A stretch of DNA of 18,909 nucleotides from Pseudomonadota bacterium (GTDB lineage Bacteria > Pseudomonadota > Gammaproteobacteria > Burkholderiales > Thiobacillaceae), in the NCBI GenBank assembly GCA_021836225.1, contig JAKBJA010000074.1, positions 1 through 18,909 of the forward strand. The letters are read 5' to 3'. Made by a program: the position numbers and the translations under genes. Under the pieces are notes generated by a model. It ran no database searches, had not been told where the DNA came from, and saw only the letters and a list, made by a program, of their open reading frames with translations. This document shows, piece after piece, positions 1 through 6,412 of this stretch. Position 1 is the first letter of the stretch, and every line of letters starts with the position of its first letter.

Positions 1-326
1 TGAGCGATCCCGCCAGCCGCAAATTCGAGACCTTCTCCTACCTGCCCGCCATGACCGCGGACAACATCAAGAAGCAGGTCGAGTACCTGGTGAAGAAAGG
101 CTGGAACCCGGCGATCGAGCACGTCGAGCCCGAGCACATGATGGACTCGTACTGGTACATGTGGAAACTGCCGATGTTCGGCGAGACCGACGTCGCACGC
201 GTGCTGGCCGAAGCCGAAGCCTGCCACAAGGCCAACCCCAACAACCACGTCCGTCTGATTGGCTACAACAACTTCAATCAGTCGCAGGGCGCGGCCATGG
301 TGATTTTCCGCGGCAAGACTGTTTAA
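1..326 (+). CDS. cbbS: Form I RuBisCO small subunit (lacks only the first base of its start codon)
   Basis: This is the small subunit of ribulose-1,5-bisphosphate carboxylase/oxygenase, which caps the L8S8 enzyme and is needed for full CO2-fixing activity in the Calvin cycle. The window opens with TG followed by AGC GAT CCC, so the natural start is an ATG whose A lies one base upstream; an internal ATG at 51 is not the start. Family features are the N-terminal FETFSYLP stretch, [15 protein letters not shown], the [11 protein letters not shown] core and the RLIGYNNF segment near the C-terminus. The length (about 107 residues) fits bacterial form IA small subunits. cbbL should lie immediately upstream, outside the window. 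The gene is followed by a strong terminator-like hairpin and then cbbQ, the order typical of the form IAq (non-carboxysomal) subgroup. Confidence 0.97.
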   Translation, partial: SDPASRKFETFSYLPAMTADNIKKQVEYLVKKGWNPAIEHVEPEHMMDSYWYMWKLPMFGETDVARVLAEAEACHKANPNNHVRLIGYNNFNQSQGAAMVIFRGKTV

Positions 327-347
327 GTCGCGACGGGTGACCGTACC

Positions 348-385
348 AGCCCCCGTCGCCCGCAGGGCGCGGGGGCTTTTTGTTT
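348..385 (+). terminator. Rho-independent terminator or attenuator after cbbS
   Basis: An 8-bp outer stem (AGCCCCCG, 348-355, with CGGGGGCT, 370-377), a single bulged T, a 5-bp inner stem (CGCCC with GGGCG) and a GCA loop are followed by TTTTTGTTT. It begins 22 bases after the cbbS stop. Because cbbQ and cbbO follow on the same strand without an obvious separate promoter, it probably acts as a partial terminator that keeps activase expression well below RuBisCO expression (inference). Confidence 0.88.
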
Positions 386-387
386 GC

Positions 388-428
388 CCGCGAATGCCTC
401 GCCGATAGCATCAGCAAGGTATTCGCGG
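388..428 (+). promoter_or_regulatory. Second long stem-loop in the cbbQ leader
   Basis: CCGCGAATGCCT (388-399) pairs with AGGTATTCGCGG (417-428) over 12 positions, with one G-U wobble and a 17-base loop. It lies directly after the terminator and ends 19 bases before the cbbQ ribosome binding site. No U-tract follows, so it is more likely a 5'-stabilising or processing structure for the cbbQO transcript than a terminator (inference). Confidence 0.6.
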
Positions 429-458
429 ATAAATAAGCCCCACTATCAAGGAGCCTCC

Positions 459-1262
459 ATGAGCAACATCATCGATCAGTACCGCATCACCAAGGAACCC
501 TATTACCGTCCCGTCGCCGACGAGGTCGAGCTGTACGAAGCCGCCTACTCGGTGCGCATGCCGATGATGTTGAAGGGGCCCACCGGCTGCGGCAAGACGC
601 GCTTCGTCGAATACATGGCGTACAAGCTCGGCAAGCCCTTGATCACGGTGGCGTGCAACGAGGACATGACCGCGTCCGACCTGGTCGGCCGCTTCCTGCT
701 GTCCGCCTCCGGCACCGAGTGGCAGGACGGGCCGCTGGCCATCGCCGCGCGCCACGGCGCGATCTGCTACCTCGACGAAGTGGTCGAGGCGCGCCAGGAC
801 ACCACCGTGGTGATCCACCCGCTGACCGACATGCGCCGGGTGCTGCCGCTGGAAAAGAAGGGCGAGCTGGTGCACGCCCACCCCGACTTCCAGATTGTGA
901 TTTCCTACAACCCGGGCTACCAGAGCCTGATGAAGGATCTGAAGCAGTCGACCAAGCAGCGCTTCGGCGGCCTCGACTTCACCTACCCCGAGCATGCGAT
1001 CGAAACCGAGATCGTCGCGCACGAATCCGGCGTCAACGCCGACATCGCCGGCAAGCTGGTGTCGATCGCCGAGCGCAGCCGCAACCTCAAGGGCCACGGC
1101 CTCGACGAAGGCCTGTCCACCCGCATGCTGATCTACGCAGGCTCGCTGATCGCCAAGGGCGTCAACCCGCAGGCCGCCTGCCGCGTCGCCCTGGTGCGGC
1201 CGATCACCGACGATCCCGACATGCGCGACGCACTGGATGCTGCAGTCAGCACGTTCTTCTGA
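459..1262 (+). CDS. cbbQ: RuBisCO activase AAA+ subunit CbbQ (MoxR family)
   Basis: CbbQ is the hexameric AAA+ motor of the CbbQO RuBisCO activase. It uses ATP hydrolysis, with CbbO as adaptor, to release inhibitory sugar phosphates from RuBisCO active sites. The 267-residue product has the Walker A loop GPTGCGKT at residues 40-47 and a Walker B segment AICYLDE at 101-107. The rest resembles MoxR-group ATPases, including the QSTKQRFGG region. The start ATG at 459 is chosen because AAGGAG sits five bases upstream; an in-frame ATG at 384 would add 25 residues unlike the family and would overlap the leader stem-loop. It lies about 130 bases downstream of cbbS and 81 bases upstream of cbbO. The leader contains a terminator-like hairpin plus a second stem, which suggests expression below that of RuBisCO. 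Confidence 0.95.
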   Translation: MSNIIDQYRITKEPYYRPVADEVELYEAAYSVRMPMMLKGPTGCGKTRFVEYMAYKLGKPLITVACNEDMTASDLVGRFLLSASGTEWQDGPLAIAARHGAICYLDEVVEARQDTTVVIHPLTDMRRVLPLEKKGELVHAHPDFQIVISYNPGYQSLMKDLKQSTKQRFGGLDFTYPEHAIETEIVAHESGVNADIAGKLVSIAERSRNLKGHGLDEGLSTRMLIYAGSLIAKGVNPQAACRVALVRPITDDPDMRDALDAAVSTFF

Positions 1263-1295
1263 ACGGTGCGGGTGGGCCCACGCCCATCGGGTGAT

Positions 1296-1323
1296 GCGAG
1301 CAGGCCGGCAATGCCGGGCTCGC
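1296..1323 (+). promoter_or_regulatory. Intercistronic hairpin between cbbQ and cbbO
   Basis: GCGAGC (1296-1301) pairs with GCTCGC (1318-1323), and inside it CCGGC pairs with GCCGG across an AAT loop; AGG is bulged. This 11-bp GC-rich stem has no U-tract and ends 10 bases before the cbbO ribosome binding site (GAGGTGA, 1334-1340). It could protect or process the mRNA between the two activase genes and so set the CbbQ:CbbO ratio (inference). Confidence 0.5.
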
Positions 1324-1343
1324 CCTATGATCTGAGGTGAACC

Positions 1344-3701
1344 ATGTCGATCAAACTCGAAGACTACGCTGAACTGCTGGAAGACCTGTCGCCGCACAGC
1401 CGGGAGGCCCTTGAGGCCAACTGGCATGAGGCGACCAAGGTGTTTTCGCCGCGCGGGCTGGACAACTACCTGAAGGGGGTGTCGGCCATCCGTGGGCTGG
1501 GGCGCGGCGATACCCTGGTCGAAACCTGGATCGAGCAGGCACCGCAGGTGGCCAAGGAAGTGGGCGAGGATGTGGTGGCCGATCTGGCGACCGCCTCGCT
1601 GATGCTGGCCTCGAAAACCTCGGGCGCGGTGATCGAGCTGCTGTTGGCAAGCGCGCCGACGGCCGCCAACCGGCTGGGCGATTCGGAGCTGTTCCTCAAG
1701 TATCTGCAGTTCATCAACACGCTGATCGCGCAGGCGCCGCGCGGCGTGCGGCCGATGCTCGACAAGCTGGAAGTGCTGTTCCAGCACCTGACGCTGGGCG
1801 GTCTGCGCCGTTGGGCGCTGTGGGGCGCGCACGCGCACCGCACCAACTACGAAGAGCAGATCAAATACTTCGGCCTCGAGTCGAAGGAATCGCTCGCGAT
1901 GCTGCAGAAGGAGCGCAAGGGCACGTTGCTGGTGGACGTGCAGCGCCGCATCAACATGTATCTGCGCGCGCTGTGGGCACGCGACTTCTTCATGCGTCCG
2001 ACCTCGGGCGACTTCGAGGCGCGCGAGGGCTATCGCCCCTATATCGAGGACTACCTGCTGCACCTCCCGGACGCCTACGACGACTGGTCGGCCGAAGGGC
2101 AGGAGCCGGTTTCCGGCCTCGAGCTTTATCGCGCCACCGCCGCGCACTGTGCCGCGCACATCGTCGAGACCCGGCAGCCGATTTCCGCCGAGGCGCTGAA
2201 CCCGATGCAGATGGCGGTGATTTCGGTGATCGAGGACGCCCGCGTGGAAACGCTTGCGATCCGCCGCTTCCCCGGCCTGAAGCAGCTCTGGTGCAGGCTG
2301 CATGCCGCCACCCCCGCCATGCGCAACAGCGTGGGCGACTACCTCAACCGCCTGGCGCGCGCGCTGCTCGACGACAGCTACGAGGACAACGACGCTTGGA
2401 TCGCCGAGGGCCGCGCGCTGTTCGCGGCGGCGCAGGACCGCCTCGACAGCAACCAGACCGCGTGGGAAATCGGCGCGCAGCTGGCGCACAGCCTCGCTCA
2501 GAAGCGCATCGCGTTCAACCCGCGCACCGACATCCTCACCGCGCCCTACCGCGACGACAACCGCTACTTCTGGGAATTCGAGGAGTTCGATTTCGACAAG
2601 GCCGCCGGCGCCGGCTACGAATCCGTCAAGCAGGTGCGCAAGTACGTGAGTGTGATGGAGATGGCCAACGAGATCGACGTCGAGACCGCCGGCGACGACG
2701 CCGAGGAGATCTGGGTGCTCGGCACCGAGCTGTTCCCCTACGAGAACATCGGCGACGAGAGCAACGGCAAGTCGTTCAACGAGATGGAAGGCAAGGAGCC
2801 GGTGTCGGATCCTTTCCACTATTCCGAGTGGGATTACCAGATCCAGCTCGAGCGTCCGGCCTGGGCCACGGTGCTGGAAAAGCGCGCCAAGGCGGGTGAC
2901 CTGGAAGTGATCGACGGGATCACCGCCCAATACAAGCGCGAGATCCACCGCATGAAATTCCTGCTCGACGCGATGCAGCCGCAGGGCGTGCAGCGCATCA
3001 GGAAATTAGAGGACGGCGACGAGATCGACATCAACGCGGCGATCGCGAGCTTCACCGACATCCGCCTCGGCAACCAGCCCGACCCGCGCATCATGATGCG
3101 CAGCGTGCGGAAGACACGCGACTTTTCGATCCTGGTGCTGCTCGACCTGTCCGAGTCGACCAACGAGAAGGTGCAGGACCAGGAATACTCGGTGCGCGAG
3201 CTCACCCAGCAGGCCTGCGTGCTGCTGGCCGACGCCATCAACAAGGTGGGCGACCCGTTCGCGATCCACGGCTTCTGTTCGGACGGCCGCCACAACGTCG
3301 AGTACTACCGCTTCAAGGATTTCGACCAGCACTGGGACGAGACGCCGAAGGCCAAGCTCGCCGGCATGACCGGCCAGCTGTCGACCCGCATGGGCGCGGC
3401 GATCCGCCACGCCGGCCACCATTTGAAGCTGCAGCGTTCGGCGAAGAAGCTCCTGATCGTCATCACCGACGGCGAACCGGCCGACATCGACGTGCGCGAC
3501 CCGCAGTACCTGCGCTACGATACCAAGAAGGCGGTGGAGGAGGTCGCCCGCAACGGCGTGACGACCTACTGCATGAGCCTCGACCCGCGCGCCGACAACT
3601 ACGTGTCGCGCATCTTCGGGCAGAAGAACTTCATGGTGGTCGACCATGTGCAGCGGCTGCCAGAGAAGCTGCCGATGCTGTATGCGGGACTAACCCGCTA
3701 G
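1344..3701 (+). CDS. cbbO: RuBisCO activase adaptor CbbO (vWA domain)
   Basis: CbbO is the adaptor of the CbbQO activase. It rides on the CbbQ hexamer and recognises the RuBisCO large subunit through a C-terminal von Willebrand factor A domain. The product is 785 residues, the usual size. The C-terminal vWA domain has a complete MIDAS: D601-x-S603-x-S605 in LLDLSES, T681 in the LSTRMG segment, and D709 in VITDGEP. The large N-terminal helical region, starting MSIKLEDYAELLEDL, is typical of CbbO/NorD-like proteins. The ATG at 1344 has GAGGTGA three bases upstream. It follows cbbQ by 81 bases and is presumably co-transcribed. An intact MIDAS is known to be needed for RuBisCO binding in characterised CbbO proteins, so this one should be functional. 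Confidence 0.95.
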   Translation: MSIKLEDYAELLEDLSPHSREALEANWHEATKVFSPRGLDNYLKGVSAIRGLGRGDTLVETWIEQAPQVAKEVGEDVVADLATASLMLASKTSGAVIELLLASAPTAANRLGDSELFLKYLQFINTLIAQAPRGVRPMLDKLEVLFQHLTLGGLRRWALWGAHAHRTNYEEQIKYFGLESKESLAMLQKERKGTLLVDVQRRINMYLRALWARDFFMRPTSGDFEAREGYRPYIEDYLLHLPDAYDDWSAEGQEPVSGLELYRATAAHCAAHIVETRQPISAEALNPMQMAVISVIEDARVETLAIRRFPGLKQLWCRLHAATPAMRNSVGDYLNRLARALLDDSYEDNDAWIAEGRALFAAAQDRLDSNQTAWEIGAQLAHSLAQKRIAFNPRTDILTAPYRDDNRYFWEFEEFDFDKAAGAGYESVKQVRKYVSVMEMANEIDVETAGDDAEEIWVLGTELFPYENIGDESNGKSFNEMEGKEPVSDPFHYSEWDYQIQLERPAWATVLEKRAKAGDLEVIDGITAQYKREIHRMKFLLDAMQPQGVQRIRKLEDGDEIDINAAIASFTDIRLGNQPDPRIMMRSVRKTRDFSILVLLDLSESTNEKVQDQEYSVRELTQQACVLLADAINKVGDPFAIHGFCSDGRHNVEYYRFKDFDQHWDETPKAKLAGMTGQLSTRMGAAIRHAGHHLKLQRSAKKLLIVITDGEPADIDVRDPQYLRYDTKKAVEEVARNGVTTYCMSLDPRADNYVSRIFGQKNFMVVDHVQRLPEKLPMLYAGLTR

Positions 3702-3710
3702 CGTCCCTGT

Positions 3711-4007
3711 ATGAACAATACCTACGTTGGACTCGACAAGGATCACCACGGCATCACCCAGCTCGGACGCATCGTGCTGGATGGCCGGGTGTTCGGCTTC
3801 ATCCCCGATACCGAAGACTGTTCGGGTTGGGATCTGGGACGCATGCAGATGCTGATGGACAAGATCAGTGCGGAATGGGACAAGTACGCCAACCTGCCCA
3901 GCCGGCTGCCGCCGGAGTTGCAGCAGCGGCATACTGAAATTTACGCCAAGGCGATGGCGGATGCCCGCGCCAAGGGCTGGAACCCGGAGCTGGGCGACGA
4001 TGAGTGA
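3711..4007 (+). CDS. Small unrecognised protein at the end of the cbb operon
   Basis: I do not recognise this 98-residue protein. It begins MNNTYVGLDKDHHGITQLG, has an acidic aromatic centre (FIPDTEDCSGWDLG) and a C-terminal helical, charged region (RHTEIYAKAMADARAKGW). It has no signal peptide or membrane segment, so it is probably a soluble cytoplasmic protein. It starts nine bases after the cbbO stop with no clear Shine-Dalgarno sequence, which suggests translational coupling to cbbO. Codon use matches the operon. Its position makes a role with RuBisCO or its activase plausible, but nothing in the sequence proves one. It is followed by roughly 100 bases without a convincing gene, then by a convergent gene remnant. 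Confidence 0.75.
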   Translation: MNNTYVGLDKDHHGITQLGRIVLDGRVFGFIPDTEDCSGWDLGRMQMLMDKISAEWDKYANLPSRLPPELQQRHTEIYAKAMADARAKGWNPELGDDE

Positions 4008-4089
4008 GCCGTCGCTGCGTCTGCTGACGCTCGGGCTGTGAGCCCCGCTTCAATCCGTGGCGTATCGACCTCGGCGCGCGATTTTCCTG

Positions 4090-4102
4090 GCGGCTTCGCC
4101 GC
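4090..4102. terminator. Possible hairpin between the convergent cbb and DUF167 genes
   Basis: GCGGC and GCCGC pair around a TTC loop, flanked by TTTTCC on one side and GCGCAAAAAA on the other, so A and T tracts could extend the stem. It lies between the end of the cbb genes and the end of the opposite-strand DUF167 remnant. A role as a bidirectional terminator is only suggestive. The rest of 4008-4114 shows nothing convincing. Confidence 0.3.
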
Positions 4103-4114
4103 TGCGCAAAAAAC

Positions 4115-4418
4115 TCAGAACAGTTCCTGCTGGCCAAACACCGCCGGCAGCCGTTTGGGGGATTTGATGCACAGCTGCTTGTTCACGTTCATACGGCCGA
4201 ACACGACACCGATGTCGCCCGTGGCCACGCCGAACTCCCCCGCCAGAAACCGCACCATGTGATCCGTTGCCCGGCCTGCGTGCGGGGCTGCGGTGACGCT
4301 GATCCTTGAGCTGATGGTCCTTGGGTTTGCCGATGGCATCCTGTTTGGCGCTGGGCTTGCCAAGCACATTGAGCACCAGCGTCTCGCCTTCCCAGTGGAA
4401 GAAAGGCTGCCTCGTCAC
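4115..4418 (-). pseudogene. DUF167 / YggU-family (UPF0235) gene split by a single-base frameshift
   Basis: Two overlapping reading frames on the minus strand together make one DUF167 (YggU-like) protein. From the GTG at 4418 the first frame reads FFHWEGETLVLNV to HQLK (residue 38). The second frame continues ISVTAAPHAGRATDHMVRF, then FLAGEFGV and NVNKQLCIKSP, ending at 4115. The break is at 4304-4305, where AAGG stands where AAG is expected; removing one G gives a continuous protein of about 100 residues, the normal family size. The function of the family is unknown. It follows the YkgJ-like gene by about 20 bases and looks like the last gene of a three-gene operon. The frameshift may be a true mutation or a sequencing or assembly error. 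Confidence 0.72.
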
Positions 4419-4439
4419 GGTGTCAACCCGACTGTTTCA

Positions 4440-4793
4440 TCAGACCAGCACATGGCGCGTCGCCTCGAAATAACGATAGATCTGCTGCTCGATGTCCGGA
4501 TCGATCATCGTCACGGGACGCTTGCCTTTCGGGCAGGCAAGCCGCGGCGTGGTGCCGAACAGGCGGCAGATGAGCGGGCGCTCCGCGTAGACCTGGCAGC
4601 CCTTTTCACCCAGGTGCGGGCAGCTTAGCTGGTCGAGCGCCGCCGCATGCTCCGCGTCGCTTTTGACCGGGAGCCTTGCCATTTCTTCGCCCGATGCGGT
4701 CACCGGTCCGCAGCAGTCATGGCATCCGGGTTCGCATTCAAACGCCGGGATGCGCCGCTGGAGAAAACGGAGGGTCTGGCTGTCGGGGCTCAT
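4440..4793 (-). CDS. YkgJ-family cysteine-cluster protein (putative Zn/Fe chelating)
   Basis: This small (117-residue) protein belongs to the YkgJ/UPF0153 family, which is annotated as zinc- or iron-chelating on the basis of conserved cysteines; the biochemical role is not established. It has the N-terminal cluster C20-x3-C24-x2-C27-C28 (CEPGCHDCCGP), then C58, C66, C76 and C87 in the family's CPHLGEKGCQVYAERPLICR region. No signal peptide or membrane segment is seen. The ATG at 4793 lies 21 bases after the stop of the upstream ribbon-helix-helix gene and lacks a clear ribosome binding site, which fits coupling within an operon. Its stop overlaps a TGATG, but the ATG there runs into a stop after five codons. 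Confidence 0.85.
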   Translation of the reverse strand: MSPDSQTLRFLQRRIPAFECEPGCHDCCGPVTASGEEMARLPVKSDAEHAAALDQLSCPHLGEKGCQVYAERPLICRLFGTTPRLACPKGKRPVTMIDPDIEQQIYRYFEATRHVLV

Positions 4794-4814
4794 GAAACGT
4801 GTTTCGGCTGCGAC

Positions 4815-5018
4815 TTACTGCGATTTGCTTGCCGCCTTGGCGGCCCCGATCAGCCACTCGGGCAGTTCGCGTGACCCTGCGTTATCCATGATGTACTGGC
4901 GCATCAGCCGGCGAATCACTTGCGAGGAAGTGAGGTCCTGCTCGGCACAGATGTCCTCGAAGATTTGTTTTTTGACCGGATCGATCAGGATCGTCATTCT
5001 GGCGGTACGGTTTTCCAT
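4815..5018 (-). CDS. Ribbon-helix-helix (CopG/Arc-like) DNA-binding protein
   Basis: A 67-residue protein from the ATG at 5018 begins MENRTARMTILIDPVKKQIF. It has the ribbon-helix-helix layout: a short beta strand (RMTILID) followed by two helices (VKKQIFEDICAEQDL and SSQVIRRLMRQYI). Such proteins bind DNA as dimers with the paired strands in the major groove. An in-frame ATG at 5039 would add seven residues, but only the 5018 start has a plausible AGGG upstream. It heads the minus-strand set with the YkgJ-like and DUF167 genes. A perfect palindrome about 35 bases upstream is a reasonable autoregulatory operator. There is no metal-binding C-terminal domain, so it is not NikR. It could also be an orphan antitoxin, but no toxin is adjacent. 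Confidence 0.82.
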   Translation of the reverse strand: MENRTARMTILIDPVKKQIFEDICAEQDLTSSQVIRRLMRQYIMDNAGSRELPEWLIGAAKAASKSQ

Positions 5019-5051
5019 GGAACGCCCTAATAGGTGCATGATATGAACGAA

Positions 5052-5070
5052 ATGATAATTGTATTATCAT
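5052..5070. promoter_or_regulatory. AT-rich perfect palindrome in the divergent promoter region
   Basis: ATGATAAT (5052-5059) and ATTATCAT (5063-5070) form an exact inverted repeat separated by TGT. It sits in an AT-rich pocket between the divergent ribbon-helix-helix gene and the spermidine-synthase-like gene. A minus-strand -10-like TATGAT (5071-5066) overlaps its right arm. Candidate binders are the neighbouring ribbon-helix-helix protein or a Fur-family regulator, since the arms match the TGATAAT/ATTATCA halves of a Fur box, although the usual spacer is one base, not three. Confidence 0.6.
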
Positions 5071-5153
5071 ATGCATGTCATTTTATATGCGTTTTGATCG
5101 ATTGATCGCTTTGCCGCGTTTAATCGGACGACGTTTACAGGACCTCGACGCAT

Positions 5154-6071
5154 TTGTCTCATTCAGAAATCGTTGACCCGGTGAGCAGCATCCCGCTGCT
5201 GGAGCTGCCCGGCAAAATGTCGGGCGAAGAGGTCAGGGTGTGCGTGCTCGAACCGGCGCAGAGTGACCCGCTGTGGCTCTACGAGCAGATCCTGGCCGGC
5301 CGCTACGCCAGACCGTTCATCATCGACGATGGCGAGACGCGGCAACTGTTGTTCGGTCTGGATTTCATCCAGAGCGCCATGCGCATCGGCGATCCCTTCG
5401 CCCTCGAATTTGCCTACACTCGAAAGATGATGGCCTTTCTGTTGTTCGTGCCGAACCCGGGCCACGTGCTGATGGTCGGGCTGGGGGGCGGTTCGCTGGC
5501 CAAGTTCTGTCACCGCCATCTGCCTCGCACCCGCCTGACCGTGGTCGAGATCGATCCTGATGTCATCGCCCTGCGCGAGGCGTTCGGTGTGCCCGACGAC
5601 AAACGCCTGGCGATCATCCAGGCCGATGCAGCCGAGTATCTGCCTGCTGCAGAAGGCGATACCGACGTCCTGCTGCTGGACGGCTTCGATTCCAGGGGGA
5701 TCGCCCCGACGTTTCTGAGTCGCGGCTTCTACCGGGCGGCGCGCAGCCGGCTTCGGCGGGGCGGGCTCGCGGTCGCCAACTTCGCCGGCCCCAGGAAATA
5801 CTGGAGCCGGCACCTGGCCTTGCTGAACGAAGCCTTCGAGGGGCGCGTGCAGGTGGGGACGGTTCCCGGCGGCGACAATCACATCGCGTTTGCCTTTGCC
5901 GATGCAGGGCGTACCCTTGATTGGGAACAGTTGGAAAAACGGGCAGGCAAGCTCGCCGACCGGTTTCCGCTCGATTTTTCGGCCATCGTGCACAGCCTGC
6001 GCGAGGGGGCTGAATTGCGGTGGGCGAAGGCGGCTGCCGCCAAAGCCGTACCATTACAGACAACCAGGTGA
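5154..6071 (+). CDS. Spermidine-synthase-like Rossmann-fold (SAM/polyamine) protein
   Basis: This 305-residue protein has the spermidine synthase/methyltransferase fold. The dinucleotide-like loop VLMVGLGGGSLAKF lies at about 105-118, the acidic ribose-binding strand VVEIDPDV near 130-138, the DAAEYL motif near 160 and the LLLDGFDSRGIAP segment near 175-187, where true SpeE enzymes carry a catalytic Asp in a D-S-x-D-P context. The last motif departs from classical SpeE, so the substrate may not be putrescine. It belongs to the 'spermidine synthase-like' group common in proteobacteria. The start is uncertain: TTG at 5154 has AGGA 11 bases upstream, and GTG at 5181 is an alternative. Eight bases separate it from the next gene, so the two form an operon. 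Confidence 0.75.
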   Translation: MSHSEIVDPVSSIPLLELPGKMSGEEVRVCVLEPAQSDPLWLYEQILAGRYARPFIIDDGETRQLLFGLDFIQSAMRIGDPFALEFAYTRKMMAFLLFVPNPGHVLMVGLGGGSLAKFCHRHLPRTRLTVVEIDPDVIALREAFGVPDDKRLAIIQADAAEYLPAAEGDTDVLLLDGFDSRGIAPTFLSRGFYRAARSRLRRGGLAVANFAGPRKYWSRHLALLNEAFEGRVQVGTVPGGDNHIAFAFADAGRTLDWEQLEKRAGKLADRFPLDFSAIVHSLREGAELRWAKAAAAKAVPLQTTR

Positions 6072-6078
6072 CCCAGAC

Positions 6079-6324
6079 ATGCAGAAAATCCACACCTACC
6101 TGAAAAGCCGGGGCGAACAGCTCGATACCGAGATCGCCGCAGCAACCCGAATTCCGCTGGCGGACGTGCGCCAGTACCTGTCCGAAATGTCGAAAAGAGG
6201 GGACATCATCGCGTGTCACTCGACGCGATACATCAAGGGCCAGAAAGTTGAAGGGATGTTGGCCCGGATCGCCGGCTACATCCCGGCCCCCAGTCCCGGC
6301 AGGAAACCCAAGGCCAAGGTGTGA
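6079..6324 (+). CDS. Small winged-helix-like DNA-binding protein
   Basis: This is an 81-residue protein from the ATG at 6079, with AGGTGA seven bases upstream that overlaps the stop of the preceding gene. The N-terminal two thirds look like a short winged helix: helix IHTYLKSRG, helix LDTEIAAAT, recognition-helix-like LADVRQYLSEMSKRG, then a beta wing IIACHSTRYIKG. The C-terminal tail is Pro/Lys-rich (APSPGRKPKAKV) and may contact DNA non-specifically. Tight spacing suggests co-expression with the spermidine-synthase-like protein. No specific family could be named with confidence, and the function is unknown. Confidence 0.65.
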   Translation: MQKIHTYLKSRGEQLDTEIAAATRIPLADVRQYLSEMSKRGDIIACHSTRYIKGQKVEGMLARIAGYIPAPSPGRKPKAKV

Positions 6325-6412
6325 CTGGGTTTCTATAATTCCTGGGCGCACGTGATGAGGTGAGTGGGGCGCATTAAGCGCACGCTGCGCGAGAAGTCGC
6401 CCGCAAAAAGGA

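Noticed and set aside
411..2948. 845-residue open frame on the minus strand across cbbQ and cbbO
   Set aside because: It is antisense to two clear genes, is low in recognisable domains and rich in Val/Leu/Arg/His repeats. This is typical of a GC-rich shadow frame.
4000..4041. Short ATG frame overlapping the end of the unrecognised cbb-operon gene
   Set aside because: It encodes only 13 residues before a stop and shows no conserved motif. It could be a decayed downstream gene, but nothing supports that.
6325..6412. Terminator between the winged-helix-like gene and the SulP gene
   Set aside because: Several GCGC self-complementary pieces occur, but no stem is followed by a U-tract on either strand.
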